Made by a program: the position numbers and the translations under genes
Part shown: positions 38,586 to 46,449 of the stretch, piece after piece
How positions within the stretch are numbered: the first letter of the stretch is position 1
Layout: each line of letters begins with the position of its first letter
The notes under the pieces: model-generated
What the model was told of the DNA's origin: nothing
What the model saw: the letters and a program-made list of their open reading frames with translations, nothing else
Database searches by the model: none
Assembly (NCBI GenBank): GCA_964599095.1
Contig: CAZREB010000007.1
Span: 62,001 to 126,000 of the forward strand
Reading direction: 5' to 3'
DNA from: SZAS-79 sp964599095
GTDB taxonomy: Bacteria; Pseudomonadota; Gammaproteobacteria; Burkholderiales; SG8-39
Length of the DNA stretch: 64,000 bases

Positions 38586-38708
38586 AAATGGTGTCGGAGT
38601 CGATTAATTGGGGCCAGGTTCGAATTTCCATGAGCGTCGTCGAGGACTGATCCTATGAGCGGAAATTCGAGCCTGGCCCCCGGCGGAAATTCGACTCCGA
38701 CACCATTT
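38586..38708. repeat. Nested double REP palindrome
   Basis: Outer arms AAATGGTGTCGGAGTCGA (38586-38603) and its complement (38691-38708) enclose a second inverted pair, GGGGCCAGGTTCGAATTTCC (about 38610-38629) with a near-complement at about 38661-38680. Two repeat families appear to be inserted one inside the other. The structure contains the ATG of the DUF169 gene. Confidence 0.8.
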
Positions 38709-39470
38709 AATTGGCACGAGATCGTCGACAGCCTGAACCGGCTGTTGCGGCTGCGCACCAACCCGTTCGGCATGAAGCTGTTCGAGACGGTGGCGGAGAT
38801 GGAGGCGATCCCGCGCATCCGGCGGCCGGCCTCGATCCACACGACCGACCAGATCGTCGCGCAGGGCGCGCGGTTGGGGTGGACCGTCGGCATCACGCGC
38901 GCCGATCTTGTCGGAGACCAGTGCGGCGCGGTGATCGGCCTGCATCCGCAGGACGAAGAATGGCGCTCGGGCAAGCGCTATACCGGCGTCTGGTACGCGA
39001 CGCCCGCCGACGCGGCGAACCACCAGGCGGCGATGCACGTCGTCCCTTCGGGCAAGTACCAGGCGATGGCGGTCTCGCCGCTCACCTCGGGCCGACTGAA
39101 CCCACCCGACATCTGCCTCTTCTACGCGACACCCGGCCAGATGATCATTTTCATTAATGGGCTGCAGTGGTCCGGGTACAAGAATTTCGACTGGGGCGTG
39201 GTCGGCGAATCGTCCTGCGCCGATTCGTGGGGCCGCGCTCTCAAGACGCGCACGCCGAGCCTGTCGCTGCCGTGCTTTGCCGAGCGGCGCTACGGCGGCG
39301 TGCTGGACGACGAGTTGCTGATGGCCCTGCCACCCGAATACCTGCCCAAGGCGATCGCCGGCATGGAAGCACTCGCCAAGAACGGCCTGCGCTACCCGAT
39401 CCCCCAATACGGCATCCAGCAGGACGCGCGGGCGGGGCTGGGGGTCAGCTACGCGAAGAAGAAGGACTGA
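38655..39470 (+). CDS. DUF169 family protein, N-terminus built from a REP element
   Basis: A 271-residue protein. From about residue 20 it follows DUF169: LLRLRTNPFGMKLFE, TTDQIVAQGARLGWTVGIT, PDICLFYATPGQM and the Cys-containing ESSCADSW. The first 18 residues (MSGNSSLAPGGNSTPTPF) are encoded by the REP palindrome, and no in-frame ATG or GTG lies between it and the conserved part. The insertion therefore replaced the original start. GAGGA lies 9 bases before the ATG. The function is unknown. Confidence 0.78.
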   Translation: MSGNSSLAPGGNSTPTPFNWHEIVDSLNRLLRLRTNPFGMKLFETVAEMEAIPRIRRPASIHTTDQIVAQGARLGWTVGITRADLVGDQCGAVIGLHPQDEEWRSGKRYTGVWYATPADAANHQAAMHVVPSGKYQAMAVSPLTSGRLNPPDICLFYATPGQMIIFINGLQWSGYKNFDWGVVGESSCADSWGRALKTRTPSLSLPCFAERRYGGVLDDELLMALPPEYLPKAIAGMEALAKNGLRYPIPQYGIQQDARAGLGVSYAKKKD

Positions 39471-39481
39471 GGAGAAGCGGC

Positions 39482-39853
39482 ATGAGCAAGTACCACGTAA
39501 AGCAATCCGACGTGAAGCCCTACCACCCGGCCAACCACGTCGGCACCAGCAACTACCGGCTGATTGCGCCTGAGACGGTGGGTGCGAAGCAGCTCGAGGT
39601 GCTGGTAGGCGAGGTGGAAAAGGGCAAGGGCGCGCTGCCGCACGCGCACCCGGGCATCGAGCAGGCCTGCTACATGCTCGAGGGCCGCGCCGACATCGAG
39701 ATCGGCGGCGAGAAATTCGAGCTGGCCCCCGGCGAGATGTGCTTCTTCCCGGTGAACGAGATGCACAAGGTCACCGTCACCAGCGACAAGGCAAGGATCC
39801 TCGTGATCTATTCGCCGCCGTACCTCGAGAAGCCGGAAAACGCGCGACGCTGA
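39482..39853 (+). CDS. Small cupin-domain protein
   Basis: A 123-residue single cupin. Motif 1 is GALPHAHPGIEQACYMLEGRADIEIG and motif 2 ELAPGEMCFFPVNEMHKV, giving His/Glu metal-ligand candidates. It starts 11 bases after the DUF169 gene, and the two are probably co-transcribed. It may be an isomerase or a binding protein in the same pathway. Confidence 0.85.
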   Translation: MSKYHVKQSDVKPYHPANHVGTSNYRLIAPETVGAKQLEVLVGEVEKGKGALPHAHPGIEQACYMLEGRADIEIGGEKFELAPGEMCFFPVNEMHKVTVTSDKARILVIYSPPYLEKPENARR

Positions 39854-39913
39854 GTGTCGCGCCGGACGATCGTTGCACGGTGCTTACTATGGCGCCGTCC
39901 TGCTTTACCCGGC

Positions 39914-40807
39914 CTACTCTCCCCTGGTTCCCATCTTCGTCGGCGCGGCCGGGGTCGCTTCGGTCTTGCCGTCGGTGCGCTTGAGCGGGATGTAGATCAC
40001 CGAAGGCCGTTGCGTGGTCGACTGCGGGTAGAGGTCCATCAGCTCGTAGACCAGCCGCGGCATCTGCGTCCTGACCGGCAGGCCGAGCTGTTGCGCGAAC
40101 CCGGCGGTGATGGGGAAATCGTGCGTCCAGCGGCCTTCCGACAGCGCCACCGCAAGCTCGGTGGCCTTCTCCTTGGGCATGTGCTTGAGCAGGATCTCGG
40201 CGGCGAACTGCGCCACCTGGATCCGCGCCTTGGCGGCGACGTCGGCCAGCATGATGGTCTGGTCGTCGACCTTGTCGGGCTTCTTGACCTCGAGCACCCG
40301 CAGGATCGCCGCGGCCGGCATGCCGCCGATCTGCGGGTCGATCGGGCCGAGCACCGCGTTCGGGTCCATGACGATCTCGTCGGCGGCCAGCGCTATCAAC
40401 GTGCCGCCGCTCATCGCGTAGTGCGGGATGTACACCGTGACCTTGCCCTTGTGCTCGACCAGCGCCTTGCCGATCTGCTCGGCCGCGAGCACGAGGCCGC
40501 CGGGCGTGTGCAGGATCAGGTCGATCGGCTGCCCGTCGGGCGTCAGGCGGATCGCGCGCAGCACCGCCTCGGAGTCTTCGATGTCGATGTGGTTCGCCAC
40601 ATCCACGCCGAGGATGCTGCGGCTCTCCTGCCGGTGGATCAGGGCGATCACCCGCGACTTGCGTTCGGCCTGGAACTGGTCGAGCAGCGCATCGCGCCGC
40701 GCCTGCGTGTTATCGCGCGGGCCGAAGACCTGGAGGGCGAGCAGAGTGATCAGCGCCAGCCAGAAGAAGGCACGCGCCGCGTGTGCCAAGGTGTACCAGA
40801 AGCCCAT
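39914..40807 (-). CDS. SDH-family Clp-fold serine protease, membrane-anchored
   Basis: A 297-residue protein with one N-terminal helix (about residues 9-28). The Clp/crotonase fold shows DLILHTPGGLVLAAEQIGKAL and a candidate nucleophile in HYAMSGGTLIALAADEI (Ser near residue 132), followed by the Asp-rich KPDKVDDQ. It resembles the Ser-Asp-His proteases of PF01972 and likely degrades or processes membrane proteins. Confidence 0.82.
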   Translation of the reverse strand: MGFWYTLAHAARAFFWLALITLLALQVFGPRDNTQARRDALLDQFQAERKSRVIALIHRQESRSILGVDVANHIDIEDSEAVLRAIRLTPDGQPIDLILHTPGGLVLAAEQIGKALVEHKGKVTVYIPHYAMSGGTLIALAADEIVMDPNAVLGPIDPQIGGMPAAAILRVLEVKKPDKVDDQTIMLADVAAKARIQVAQFAAEILLKHMPKEKATELAVALSEGRWTHDFPITAGFAQQLGLPVRTQMPRLVYELMDLYPQSTTQRPSVIYIPLKRTDGKTEATPAAPTKMGTRGE

Positions 40808-40864
40808 GGTGCGAGTCTAGCGCGTCCGCGCGGATCGCAAAGTGCGTTAACGCACGCTGTGCCG

Positions 40865-41623
40865 TCAGCAGGCTTTGCCGGTCAGTTTCGCCGAGAGCGC
40901 GTTCGCCCTTTCGATCCGCTCTTCGTACCCCGGGTGCGTCGACAGGAAAGGGATTCCCGCGCCGCCGCTCTTGCTCTCGAGCATCCGGATCGTGCGCGCC
41001 GACCCGCACGCGCTGAACCCGGCCGCGACCGCCCACTCCAGCCCCTTGGCGTCGGCTTCGCGCTCCTCGTCGCGCGAGAACGCGGTGTTCACCGCAGTGA
41101 CGCCGACGCTCGCGATCGTGCCGCCGAACGGCACGCCCACCAGCCCGAGGATCGTGCCGAGTGCATGGCTCGCGCCCTGCGCCGTCGTGGCGCGCTCCTG
41201 CCGCGCGGTGCCGTGGCTGTAATAGAGATGCGCCATCTCGTGGCCGAGCGTCGCGGCGAGCGCGTCGCGGTCGTTGCCGAGCGACGCGAACAGGCCGAGC
41301 GTGACCGCGATCATCGGCTGCCCGGCGTTGCTGGTCGCGAACGCGTTCAGTTCGTCGGAATCGACCAGCGCGAGCGAAGGGCTCATGCGGCTCTGCTTTG
41401 CGATGGCAAGGTAGGCATCGCGCAGGTTGCGCGCCTGTGCCGCCGGGACATAGCGCAGCTTGTCGTCCTTGGTGCGCAGGTTCCCGCCGCCGGCGGACGC
41501 GGCTATCCACCAGGCGTCGTCGGGGACCCAGGCGGTGCGGGGCGGGGCGGTCGGCGCGGTCGCGCAGGCCGCGAGCAAGGCGCCGGCCAGGAGCGCAAAT
41601 GCCGCGCGAAAGAGCGGCTTCAC
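40865..41623 (-). CDS. M48-family zinc metalloprotease, lipoprotein
   Basis: A 252-residue protein from a GTG start with a lipobox (LLAAC-A). The zinc motif is HEMAH in ATLGHEMAHLYYSHG, and the third ligand region is SRDEEREADAKGLEW. This LoiP/BepA-like class handles outer-membrane protein quality control in the periplasm. Its start overlaps (GTGA) the end of a broken upstream frame. Confidence 0.87.
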   Translation of the reverse strand: MKPLFRAAFALLAGALLAACATAPTAPPRTAWVPDDAWWIAASAGGGNLRTKDDKLRYVPAAQARNLRDAYLAIAKQSRMSPSLALVDSDELNAFATSNAGQPMIAVTLGLFASLGNDRDALAATLGHEMAHLYYSHGTARQERATTAQGASHALGTILGLVGVPFGGTIASVGVTAVNTAFSRDEEREADAKGLEWAVAAGFSACGSARTIRMLESKSGGAGIPFLSTHPGYEERIERANALSAKLTGKAC

Positions 41624-41753
41624 CCCGGACGCTTGATCTCGGCGGTGTGGAAAGGCTCGAGCGTATCGATCGCTTCCACCGACTGCGCATTGCGCTCCCA
41701 CTTGAAGAACCGCAGCACGACCTTGTCCGGCGTCAGAAAAGTCGCGGCGTTTC
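41620..41753 (-). pseudogene. C-terminal remnant of an unidentified gene
   Basis: A minus-strand frame reads ...NAATFLTPDKVVLRFFKWERNAQ... to ...FHTAEIKRPG-stop, with no usable start; an in-frame stop lies just upstream. Its stop overlaps the M48 start, the arrangement expected of a real upstream partner whose 5' part has been lost where lower-GC sequence begins (about 41755). The family is not recognised. Confidence 0.35.
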
Positions 41754-41946
41754 ATTGGAGAGTCCTGGATATTCCGGAATTGTTATGTCAATTGGCCTAG
41801 AGGGCGCGCAGATATTGGATCTATGAGAATTAAAGTCCGACTTTCCAACAAATTTCCATACCGCTGCGGAGCGGCGTTCACAGTAGTTTGCTTTGAATCG
41901 GGGGTGGAGTCGATGGGCGGTTTCGGTTCAGGATCCTGACAGCCGG

Positions 41947-41969
41947 GGGGGCTCACGCCATGAGCCACC
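41947..41969. repeat. Hairpin repeat, GGCTCA-N5-TGAGCC type
   Basis: GGGGGCTCA and TGAGCCACC are separated by 5 bases. A closely similar hairpin is at 44112-44134. These may be copies of another REP family, bracketing the AAA pseudogene, VapBC and HigA stretch. Confidence 0.55.
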
Positions 41970-41990
41970 GCCTCCTGCATCCTTCGCGAC

Positions 41991-42970
41991 ATGTTGCTTC
42001 GCGACCTTCTGCTCGAACACTTCGGATCGATCCCTCTCGAAGAGCTTGTCGTCTCGCGACAGGAGTTCCCGCTCTGGATGCGCGTCGACGTGCAAGCCGA
42101 GGTCGAGAAATTCATGGCCTCGCTGGGGCATTTCAAGTTTACCGGCGTGCGCCTGCGCGGGAATGTCGATTTCCGGTTTCCGAACCTGGTGGAAGGTGGC
42201 GAGGATGCGCCCGCTACCGGACCGGCGGTCTGGTCGGCGCTCGACCGGGGCGATGCCGAACCTGCGCGCTGCCTGCTCCGCGGCCTGTGGCTCGCGCAAG
42301 TTGGCAGCGTTCGCTTCGGCATGACGCTCGAATTCGACGAGGACAGCGGGTACAGTGAAAGCCTGCGCATCGAGATTGCGGCACCCCCTGGCGCCGAACC
42401 GGAGCGCTTCGCGATCGATTTGCAGAAGCGGTTTCGCGCCGCGGGCGAGGCGGCTCGCAGCCTGCGCGGCAAGACGCTCTCTCCCGCGCGTTCGCCCAAT
42501 GCTCGTTACTCCGAATCCACACCGGATTTCGGCACCCTCGAAATCGCGCCGGCCGCGCGCGAGGAAATGGTGCTGGCCCCGGGCGTCCTCGATCTCATCG
42601 AGGGCAACACCATCGGGTTCGCGGCCCATGTCGGGGCGAGATCCTCGAGCCTGCATTGGCCGGCCGCCCGGGACGAATCGACCAGGCGATCGAAATCGGG
42701 TTGCCCGAAGACCGCGAGCGCAGGCTGCTCCTTGCCCGCTATTCCGGCGTGATCGGGCCGGGGGACGAAGCGCTCGGCGCCATCAGCGCGCGCATGGGCA
42801 GCGTGAGCCCGTCGTTCATCAAGGAGCTGTGCCGCCGCGCGGCGCAGGAGATGCTGGAGCGCCACGGCAAGGTGCTGGAGGCGGGGGACTTCGAACGCGG
42901 TCTGGAGGACCTGCGCATGCGGCCCAAGGGCGTATCGATCGGGCGCGGGAAGGTCGGGTTTACCGCCTGA
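41991..42970 (+). pseudogene. AAA+ ATPase gene with Walker A/B core deleted and frame shifted
   Basis: The first frame (41991 to about 42640) reads a conserved N-terminal domain (LLLEHFGSIPLEELVVSRQEFPLWMRVD) up to VLDLIEGNTIGFAAHVG, where AAA relatives continue into Walker A. The sequence then jumps, in another frame, to EPALAGRPGRIDQAIEIGLPEDRERRLLL, the sensor-2/lid part. Walker A, Walker B and sensor 1 are missing. The 42656-42970 frame continues to the natural end. Loss of ATPase function is certain if the sequence is correct. Confidence 0.8.
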
Positions 42971-43033
42971 CCGGACTCGATGGCGCGGGATTCCCGAATA
43001 CCTCCCGGCATCGCCGTGTCATTGACCCCGCTT

Positions 43034-43060
43034 CCTTACCAATCTACTATTCCAGTAAGG
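43034..43060. promoter_or_regulatory. Candidate vapBC operator
   Basis: The inverted pair CCTTAC/GTAAGG (15-base spacer) encloses TACTAT, a possible -10 at 43045-43050, about 20 bases before vapB. Autoregulation by a VapB-type antitoxin is the expected use. Confidence 0.45.
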
Positions 43061-43080
43061 CGACTTCGACGGAAAAGGCC

Positions 43081-43323
43081 ATGTTCGTAAAGATCACCGC
43101 CAAGCGGCAAGTCACTTTCCCGGCCCGCGTGCTGGAAGCGCTCGGCGTAAAGCCGGGCGACAGGGTGGAGCTGCACGAGGGCCCGGACGGCTTCGTCCTG
43201 CGCGCCCGCCACATCGACGTGACGCGCCTGGCGACCCTGCGCGGAAAGCTGCGGCGCGGCAAAGGCACTTTCGACCTCGCAGCGTTCCGCGCGAAGCCCC
43301 ATGGCCGTTCGTTACGGGATTGA
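43081..43323 (+). CDS. vapB: AbrB/MazE-fold antitoxin (VapB-like)
   Basis: An 80-residue protein with an N-terminal SpoVT/AbrB swapped-hairpin domain (VKITAKRQVTFPARVLEALGVKPGDRVEL) and a basic C-terminal tail that would block the toxin. It overlaps the toxin gene by 23 bases. Confidence 0.88.
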   Translation: MFVKITAKRQVTFPARVLEALGVKPGDRVELHEGPDGFVLRARHIDVTRLATLRGKLRRGKGTFDLAAFRAKPHGRSLRD

Positions 43324-43708
43324 CACCTCCATCCTCGTCCGGCTCGCGACGGGGGATCCTGCCGATGCTTTCGAACGCTGCCTGAAAGCGCTCTCGCTGC
43401 TGGTCGAGCGCGACGACGCGGAGCTCTTTGCATCCGACCAGGTGATAGGCGAGAGCTACGTGGCGCTCCAGCATCATTACGGCGTTTCCAAGGCGGATGC
43501 CCGGGCTTCGCTGGCCGGCGTCCTCACGAGCGGCCTCGTGAAGCCGATGAATGGTCCGGCGGTGCTCGCCGCGCTGGGGGCTTCGTCCGGCTGCGGGTTG
43601 CTCGACCGCCTGATCGCCGACGACTACCGCCGCGCCGAACTGGTTACGCTGACCCTGGATCGCAAGATGGCCGCGTTGCCAAGGGCGCGCCGGCTGGCGG
43701 GGGGCTGA
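43301..43708 (+). CDS. vapC: PIN-domain toxin (VapC-like ribonuclease)
   Basis: A 135-residue PIN protein. Acidic residues expected of the active site are visible: D9 in YGIDTSILVRL, E51 in VIGESYVALQHHYG, and the C-terminal Asp cluster (LIADDYRRAELVTLTLD). It probably cleaves RNA when free of the antitoxin. It appears intact, unlike several accessory genes around it. Confidence 0.88.
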   Translation: MAVRYGIDTSILVRLATGDPADAFERCLKALSLLVERDDAELFASDQVIGESYVALQHHYGVSKADARASLAGVLTSGLVKPMNGPAVLAALGASSGCGLLDRLIADDYRRAELVTLTLDRKMAALPRARRLAGG

Positions 43709-43735
43709 TCCGCTGAAATTGTTGCCGTTGCGTGC

Positions 43736-44029
43736 TCAGGCACGCACGTAGCGCTTGACCGGAATATCCGCCGACTTCTGGCGCGTCTTTGCCACATCGT
43801 AGGCGAGCTGCATCCGCAGGAGATGATCCATCTCCGGGCCGAACGCCTTCTCGATACGAAGCGCCATCTCGGCAGAAAGCGCGGCCTTGCCGGCGAGGAG
43901 GTCCGACAACGTAGCGCGTCGAACCTTGAGTATGGCCGCTGCTTTGGACACGCTGAGGTCCAGCGCCTCGATGATCTCGGTTCTGATGATGTCTCCGGGG
44001 TGGGGCGGGTTCTTTACGGCCATGCTCAT
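43736..44029 (-). CDS. higA: HigA-type addiction module antitoxin (orphan)
   Basis: A 97-residue helix-turn-helix protein (NPPHPGDIIRTEIIEALDLSVSKAAAILKVRRATLSDLL), typical of the HigA family. The toxin gene higB, normally directly upstream, is absent; only a promoter-like region with a palindrome precedes it. A start at 44023 is also possible. Confidence 0.85.
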   Translation of the reverse strand: MSMAVKNPPHPGDIIRTEIIEALDLSVSKAAAILKVRRATLSDLLAGKAALSAEMALRIEKAFGPEMDHLLRMQLAYDVAKTRQKSADIPVKRYVRA

Positions 44030-44058
44030 TGCATAGTGGCGTTGGACTAGAACGAGTG

Positions 44059-44077
44059 TGTACGGTAACGCCGTACA
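44059..44077. promoter_or_regulatory. Candidate HigA operator
   Basis: TGTACGG-TAACG-CCGTACA is a perfect 7-base inverted repeat lying 30 bases upstream of higA, the position expected for autoregulation. Operator and antitoxin remain although no toxin gene is present. Confidence 0.6.
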
Positions 44078-44111
44078 GGTCAAGACACTCCTGATCAAAC
44101 TTACGCGCGGA

Positions 44112-44134
44112 GGTGGCTCATCCCGTGAGCCACC
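44112..44134. repeat. Hairpin repeat, second copy
   Basis: GGTGGCTCA-TCCCG-TGAGCCACC is a perfect 9-base inverted repeat related to the copy at 41947-41969. Confidence 0.6.
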
Positions 44135-44219
44135 AGCTCCCCCAGAATGCGAACTTGCAGTACGCCACCCCCCCGGCAAAGGCGGCGGCTCGCGGTCGAC
44201 CCTTGATCAAACGAGTGCC

Positions 44220-45206
44220 ATGAAAGAACCCGGTTTCCCCTCCCGCGTGCGCGGCTGTCTGCTTGGCGGCGCCATCGGCGACGCGTTCGGCTACGCGGTC
44301 GAGTTCGACTCGCTCGCCCGGATCCGCGAGCGCTTCGGCCCGGCCGGCATCACCGAGCCGGTGCGCCGCAAGGGCAGGCTCGTCGTCTCGGACGACACGC
44401 AGATGACGCTCTTCACCGCCGAGGGCCTCGTGCGCGCGCGGGCCGCGGGGTGCATCGGGGGCCGCAGCGCGGACCCGGACGCGACGCTGGAGCACATCCG
44501 CCTCGCCACGCTCGACTGGTACCTCACGCAGTCGCGCGATCCCGCGCAGGCGCGCTACACGGGGGCCCTCGGCCGCTCGCGCGCACTACACGGGCGGCGC
44601 GCGCCCGGGAACACGTGCCTCGCCGCCTGCGCCCGCGGCGCCACGGGTACCCCCGCGCGGCCGATCAACGACAGCAAGGGCTGCGGCGGCGTCATGCGCG
44701 TCGCTCCCATCGGCCTCGTGCGCGAGTACACGCCCGCGCAGGCCTTCGAGCTGGCGCTGCGCGCGGCCGCGCAGACGCACGGGCACCCGGAGGGCTACCT
44801 GCCGGCCGGCGCGATGGCCGCGATCGTGCGCGCCCTCGTGGAGGGCCGGGGGCCGGCCGAGGCCGCGTCCGGGGCGATCGAATTGCTGCGGCAGAAGCCG
44901 CATTCGGAGCGCACCGTGCAGGCGCTGCTGGCCGCGCAGGCCCCCGGCGCCTCGGTGCAGGGCCTCGGCGAAGGCTGGGTCGGCGAAGAGGCCCTCGCCG
45001 TCGGCCTGCACGCAGCGCTAGCCGGCAGGGACTTCGCCAGCGCGCTGCGCCTGGCCGTAAACCACGACGGCGATTCGGACTCCACCGCCTCGATCGCCGG
45101 GCAGATCGTCGGGGCCTGGCGCGGTGCGGAAGCGATCCCCGCGGGTTGGGCCGAGGGCCTGGACTGCGCGGCGGAGTTGTCCGAAACAGCAAGCTGGTTG
45201 GCCTGA
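44220..45206 (+). CDS. ADP-ribosylglycohydrolase family protein
   Basis: A 328-residue DraG/ARH-type hydrolase. The family start GCLLGGAIGDAFGYAVEF, the metal motif SDDTQMTLFTAEGL, NDSKGCGGVMRVAPIGL and the C-terminal NHDGDSDSTASIAGQIVGA provide the Mg-binding acidic residues. It removes ADP-ribose from protein or nucleic-acid targets. Its location among toxin-antitoxin genes suggests defence or toxin reversal, although metabolic roles are possible. Confidence 0.9.
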   Translation: MKEPGFPSRVRGCLLGGAIGDAFGYAVEFDSLARIRERFGPAGITEPVRRKGRLVVSDDTQMTLFTAEGLVRARAAGCIGGRSADPDATLEHIRLATLDWYLTQSRDPAQARYTGALGRSRALHGRRAPGNTCLAACARGATGTPARPINDSKGCGGVMRVAPIGLVREYTPAQAFELALRAAAQTHGHPEGYLPAGAMAAIVRALVEGRGPAEAASGAIELLRQKPHSERTVQALLAAQAPGASVQGLGEGWVGEEALAVGLHAALAGRDFASALRLAVNHDGDSDSTASIAGQIVGAWRGAEAIPAGWAEGLDCAAELSETASWLA

Positions 45207-45339
45207 AAGGCACATGGATATTAGGTCTGCTTACATTTAATGTTCGACTTTTACGGGATTCCTCCCATCTGAAAGCCGAGCCCCCGCGCCCCCGGGCGCC
45301 TGCTATCCTTTGCGATCAGACGAGGCTCCATGGACCGAA

Positions 45340-45615
45340 ATGACGGCCAGCCGCAAGTACGATGCCACCGGCCCCGAGGCCGAAACTCAGCCCGGCTCGC
45401 GCGGCCGGGTGTTGCGCAATCTGCGCGGTATCGCCCGCGTGCTCTCGAGTCTCATGGCATTGCAGGCGGGCCTGCCGCTGCTTGACTTCAACGCGATAGC
45501 AGGGAAGCGCAAGGCCGAATACTTCGCGGCAATCCAGGCTGGAATGGACCGGAACTACAGGCCCATGACAAGAATCTTCGGGGAGCTTATCGAGCGGAGC
45601 GTCGCGGGGACTTGA
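45340..45615 (+). pseudogene. Fic-family AMP-transferase gene with catalytic core deleted
   Basis: The frame starts MTASRKYDATGPEAETQPGS and runs through GRVLRNLRGIARV, the usual N-terminus of a Fic/DOC-type protein. It then jumps in frame to LSSLMALQAGLPLLDF and KRKAEYFAAIQAGMDRNY, the usual C-terminus. The whole central part, including the HPFxxGNGR active site, is missing, leaving 91 residues. Confidence 0.7.
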
Positions 45616-45778
45616 CGGGCAGGGGGCCCGGCACGGAGGGGAGCGATTTGGCGATCGTGCCTGCCCTCGCGCCGGTTTCGATCGCCGTGGACGTGGACAC
45701 GGCCGTGATGAGGTTGCGTCGATAGCGCGCTGCGTCTTTCAGGTACGGATTGGTTTCGATCAACGGCTTTTTCGACAT
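45587..45778 (-). CDS. Small protein, possibly a Fic-associated antitoxin
   Basis: A 63-residue protein (MSKKPLIETNPYLKDAARYRR) with SVPGPLPVKSP near the C-terminus. The segment VSTSTAIETG resembles the (S/T)xxxE(G/N) inhibitory motif of Fic antitoxins but has T after the Glu. It converges tail-to-tail with the Fic remnant, overlapping 29 bases. The function is uncertain. Confidence 0.45.
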   Translation of the reverse strand: MSKKPLIETNPYLKDAARYRRNLITAVSTSTAIETGARAGTIAKSLPSVPGPLPVKSPRRSAR

Positions 45779-45795
45779 GGTGTAATGATATCAGC

Positions 45796-46413
45796 ATGCC
45801 ACGCCAGAACCGCGTCACCCCATTCGGCGACCTCATAGCCACCCCCGCGCGCGGAACGCTCATGGGCAACCGCGGGTGCCTGCACGACGCCTCCGGGCGC
45901 ATCGTGCGCAACAGCAAGGCGGGCTACAACGCGTGGATCTACTGCCTGCTCGAGTTCAAGGACCGCCGGCGGGCGCTGATGCAGCCGGGGCGGTATACGG
46001 AGCTGTTCTTCCTGGACGAGGCCACCGCGCTGGCCGCCGGGCACCGGCCCTGCGCGGAGTGCCAGCGCGGGCGGTATAACGATTTTCTTCGATGCTGGGG
46101 GGAGGGGAATCGGGAGTTGTGGGAAGGCGAGAAGCTGCGGGCGCCGGTTGTGGATGCGGTGTTGCAGAGGGAGAGGCTGGGGAAGGGCGGGGAGAAGGTG
46201 AAGTGGAGGGCGAAGCTGGGGGAGTTGCCGGTGGGGGTGATGGTCGAGGTGGGGGAGGGGAAGGCGGGCCGTGTCGAAGAGGGCAGCATTCTGCGCGCAT
46301 GGAGCCCGGGGGGGTACGGTCCATTGCTCCCGTCCGAAATGGACCGAACTGTCGCGGTACTCACACCTAGCTCCGTCAAGAGAGCGATTGCGATCGGCTT
46401 TTGCCCGCGATGA
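45796..46413 (+). CDS. Conserved hypothetical protein (205 aa)
   Basis: It begins MPRQNRVTPFGDLIATPARG, contains GNRGCLHDASGRIV, YTELFFLDEATALAAGHRPCAECQRGRYNDF and a low-complexity Gly/Glu/Lys middle. The conserved Cys pair (CAEC) may bind metal. I recognise the pattern as a widespread uncharacterised family but cannot name a function. It is divergent from the small protein at 45778. Confidence 0.7.
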   Translation: MPRQNRVTPFGDLIATPARGTLMGNRGCLHDASGRIVRNSKAGYNAWIYCLLEFKDRRRALMQPGRYTELFFLDEATALAAGHRPCAECQRGRYNDFLRCWGEGNRELWEGEKLRAPVVDAVLQRERLGKGGEKVKWRAKLGELPVGVMVEVGEGKAGRVEEGSILRAWSPGGYGPLLPSEMDRTVAVLTPSSVKRAIAIGFCPR

Positions 46414-46449
46414 ATTGAGCGCCAGATACCTATTGGAGCAGTCGGAACA

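Noticed and set aside
44198..44207. Extra FNR box at TTGATCAA upstream of the ADP-ribosylglycohydrolase
   Set aside because: It is TTGATCAA without the 4-base spacer, so it does not form the 5-4-5 site.
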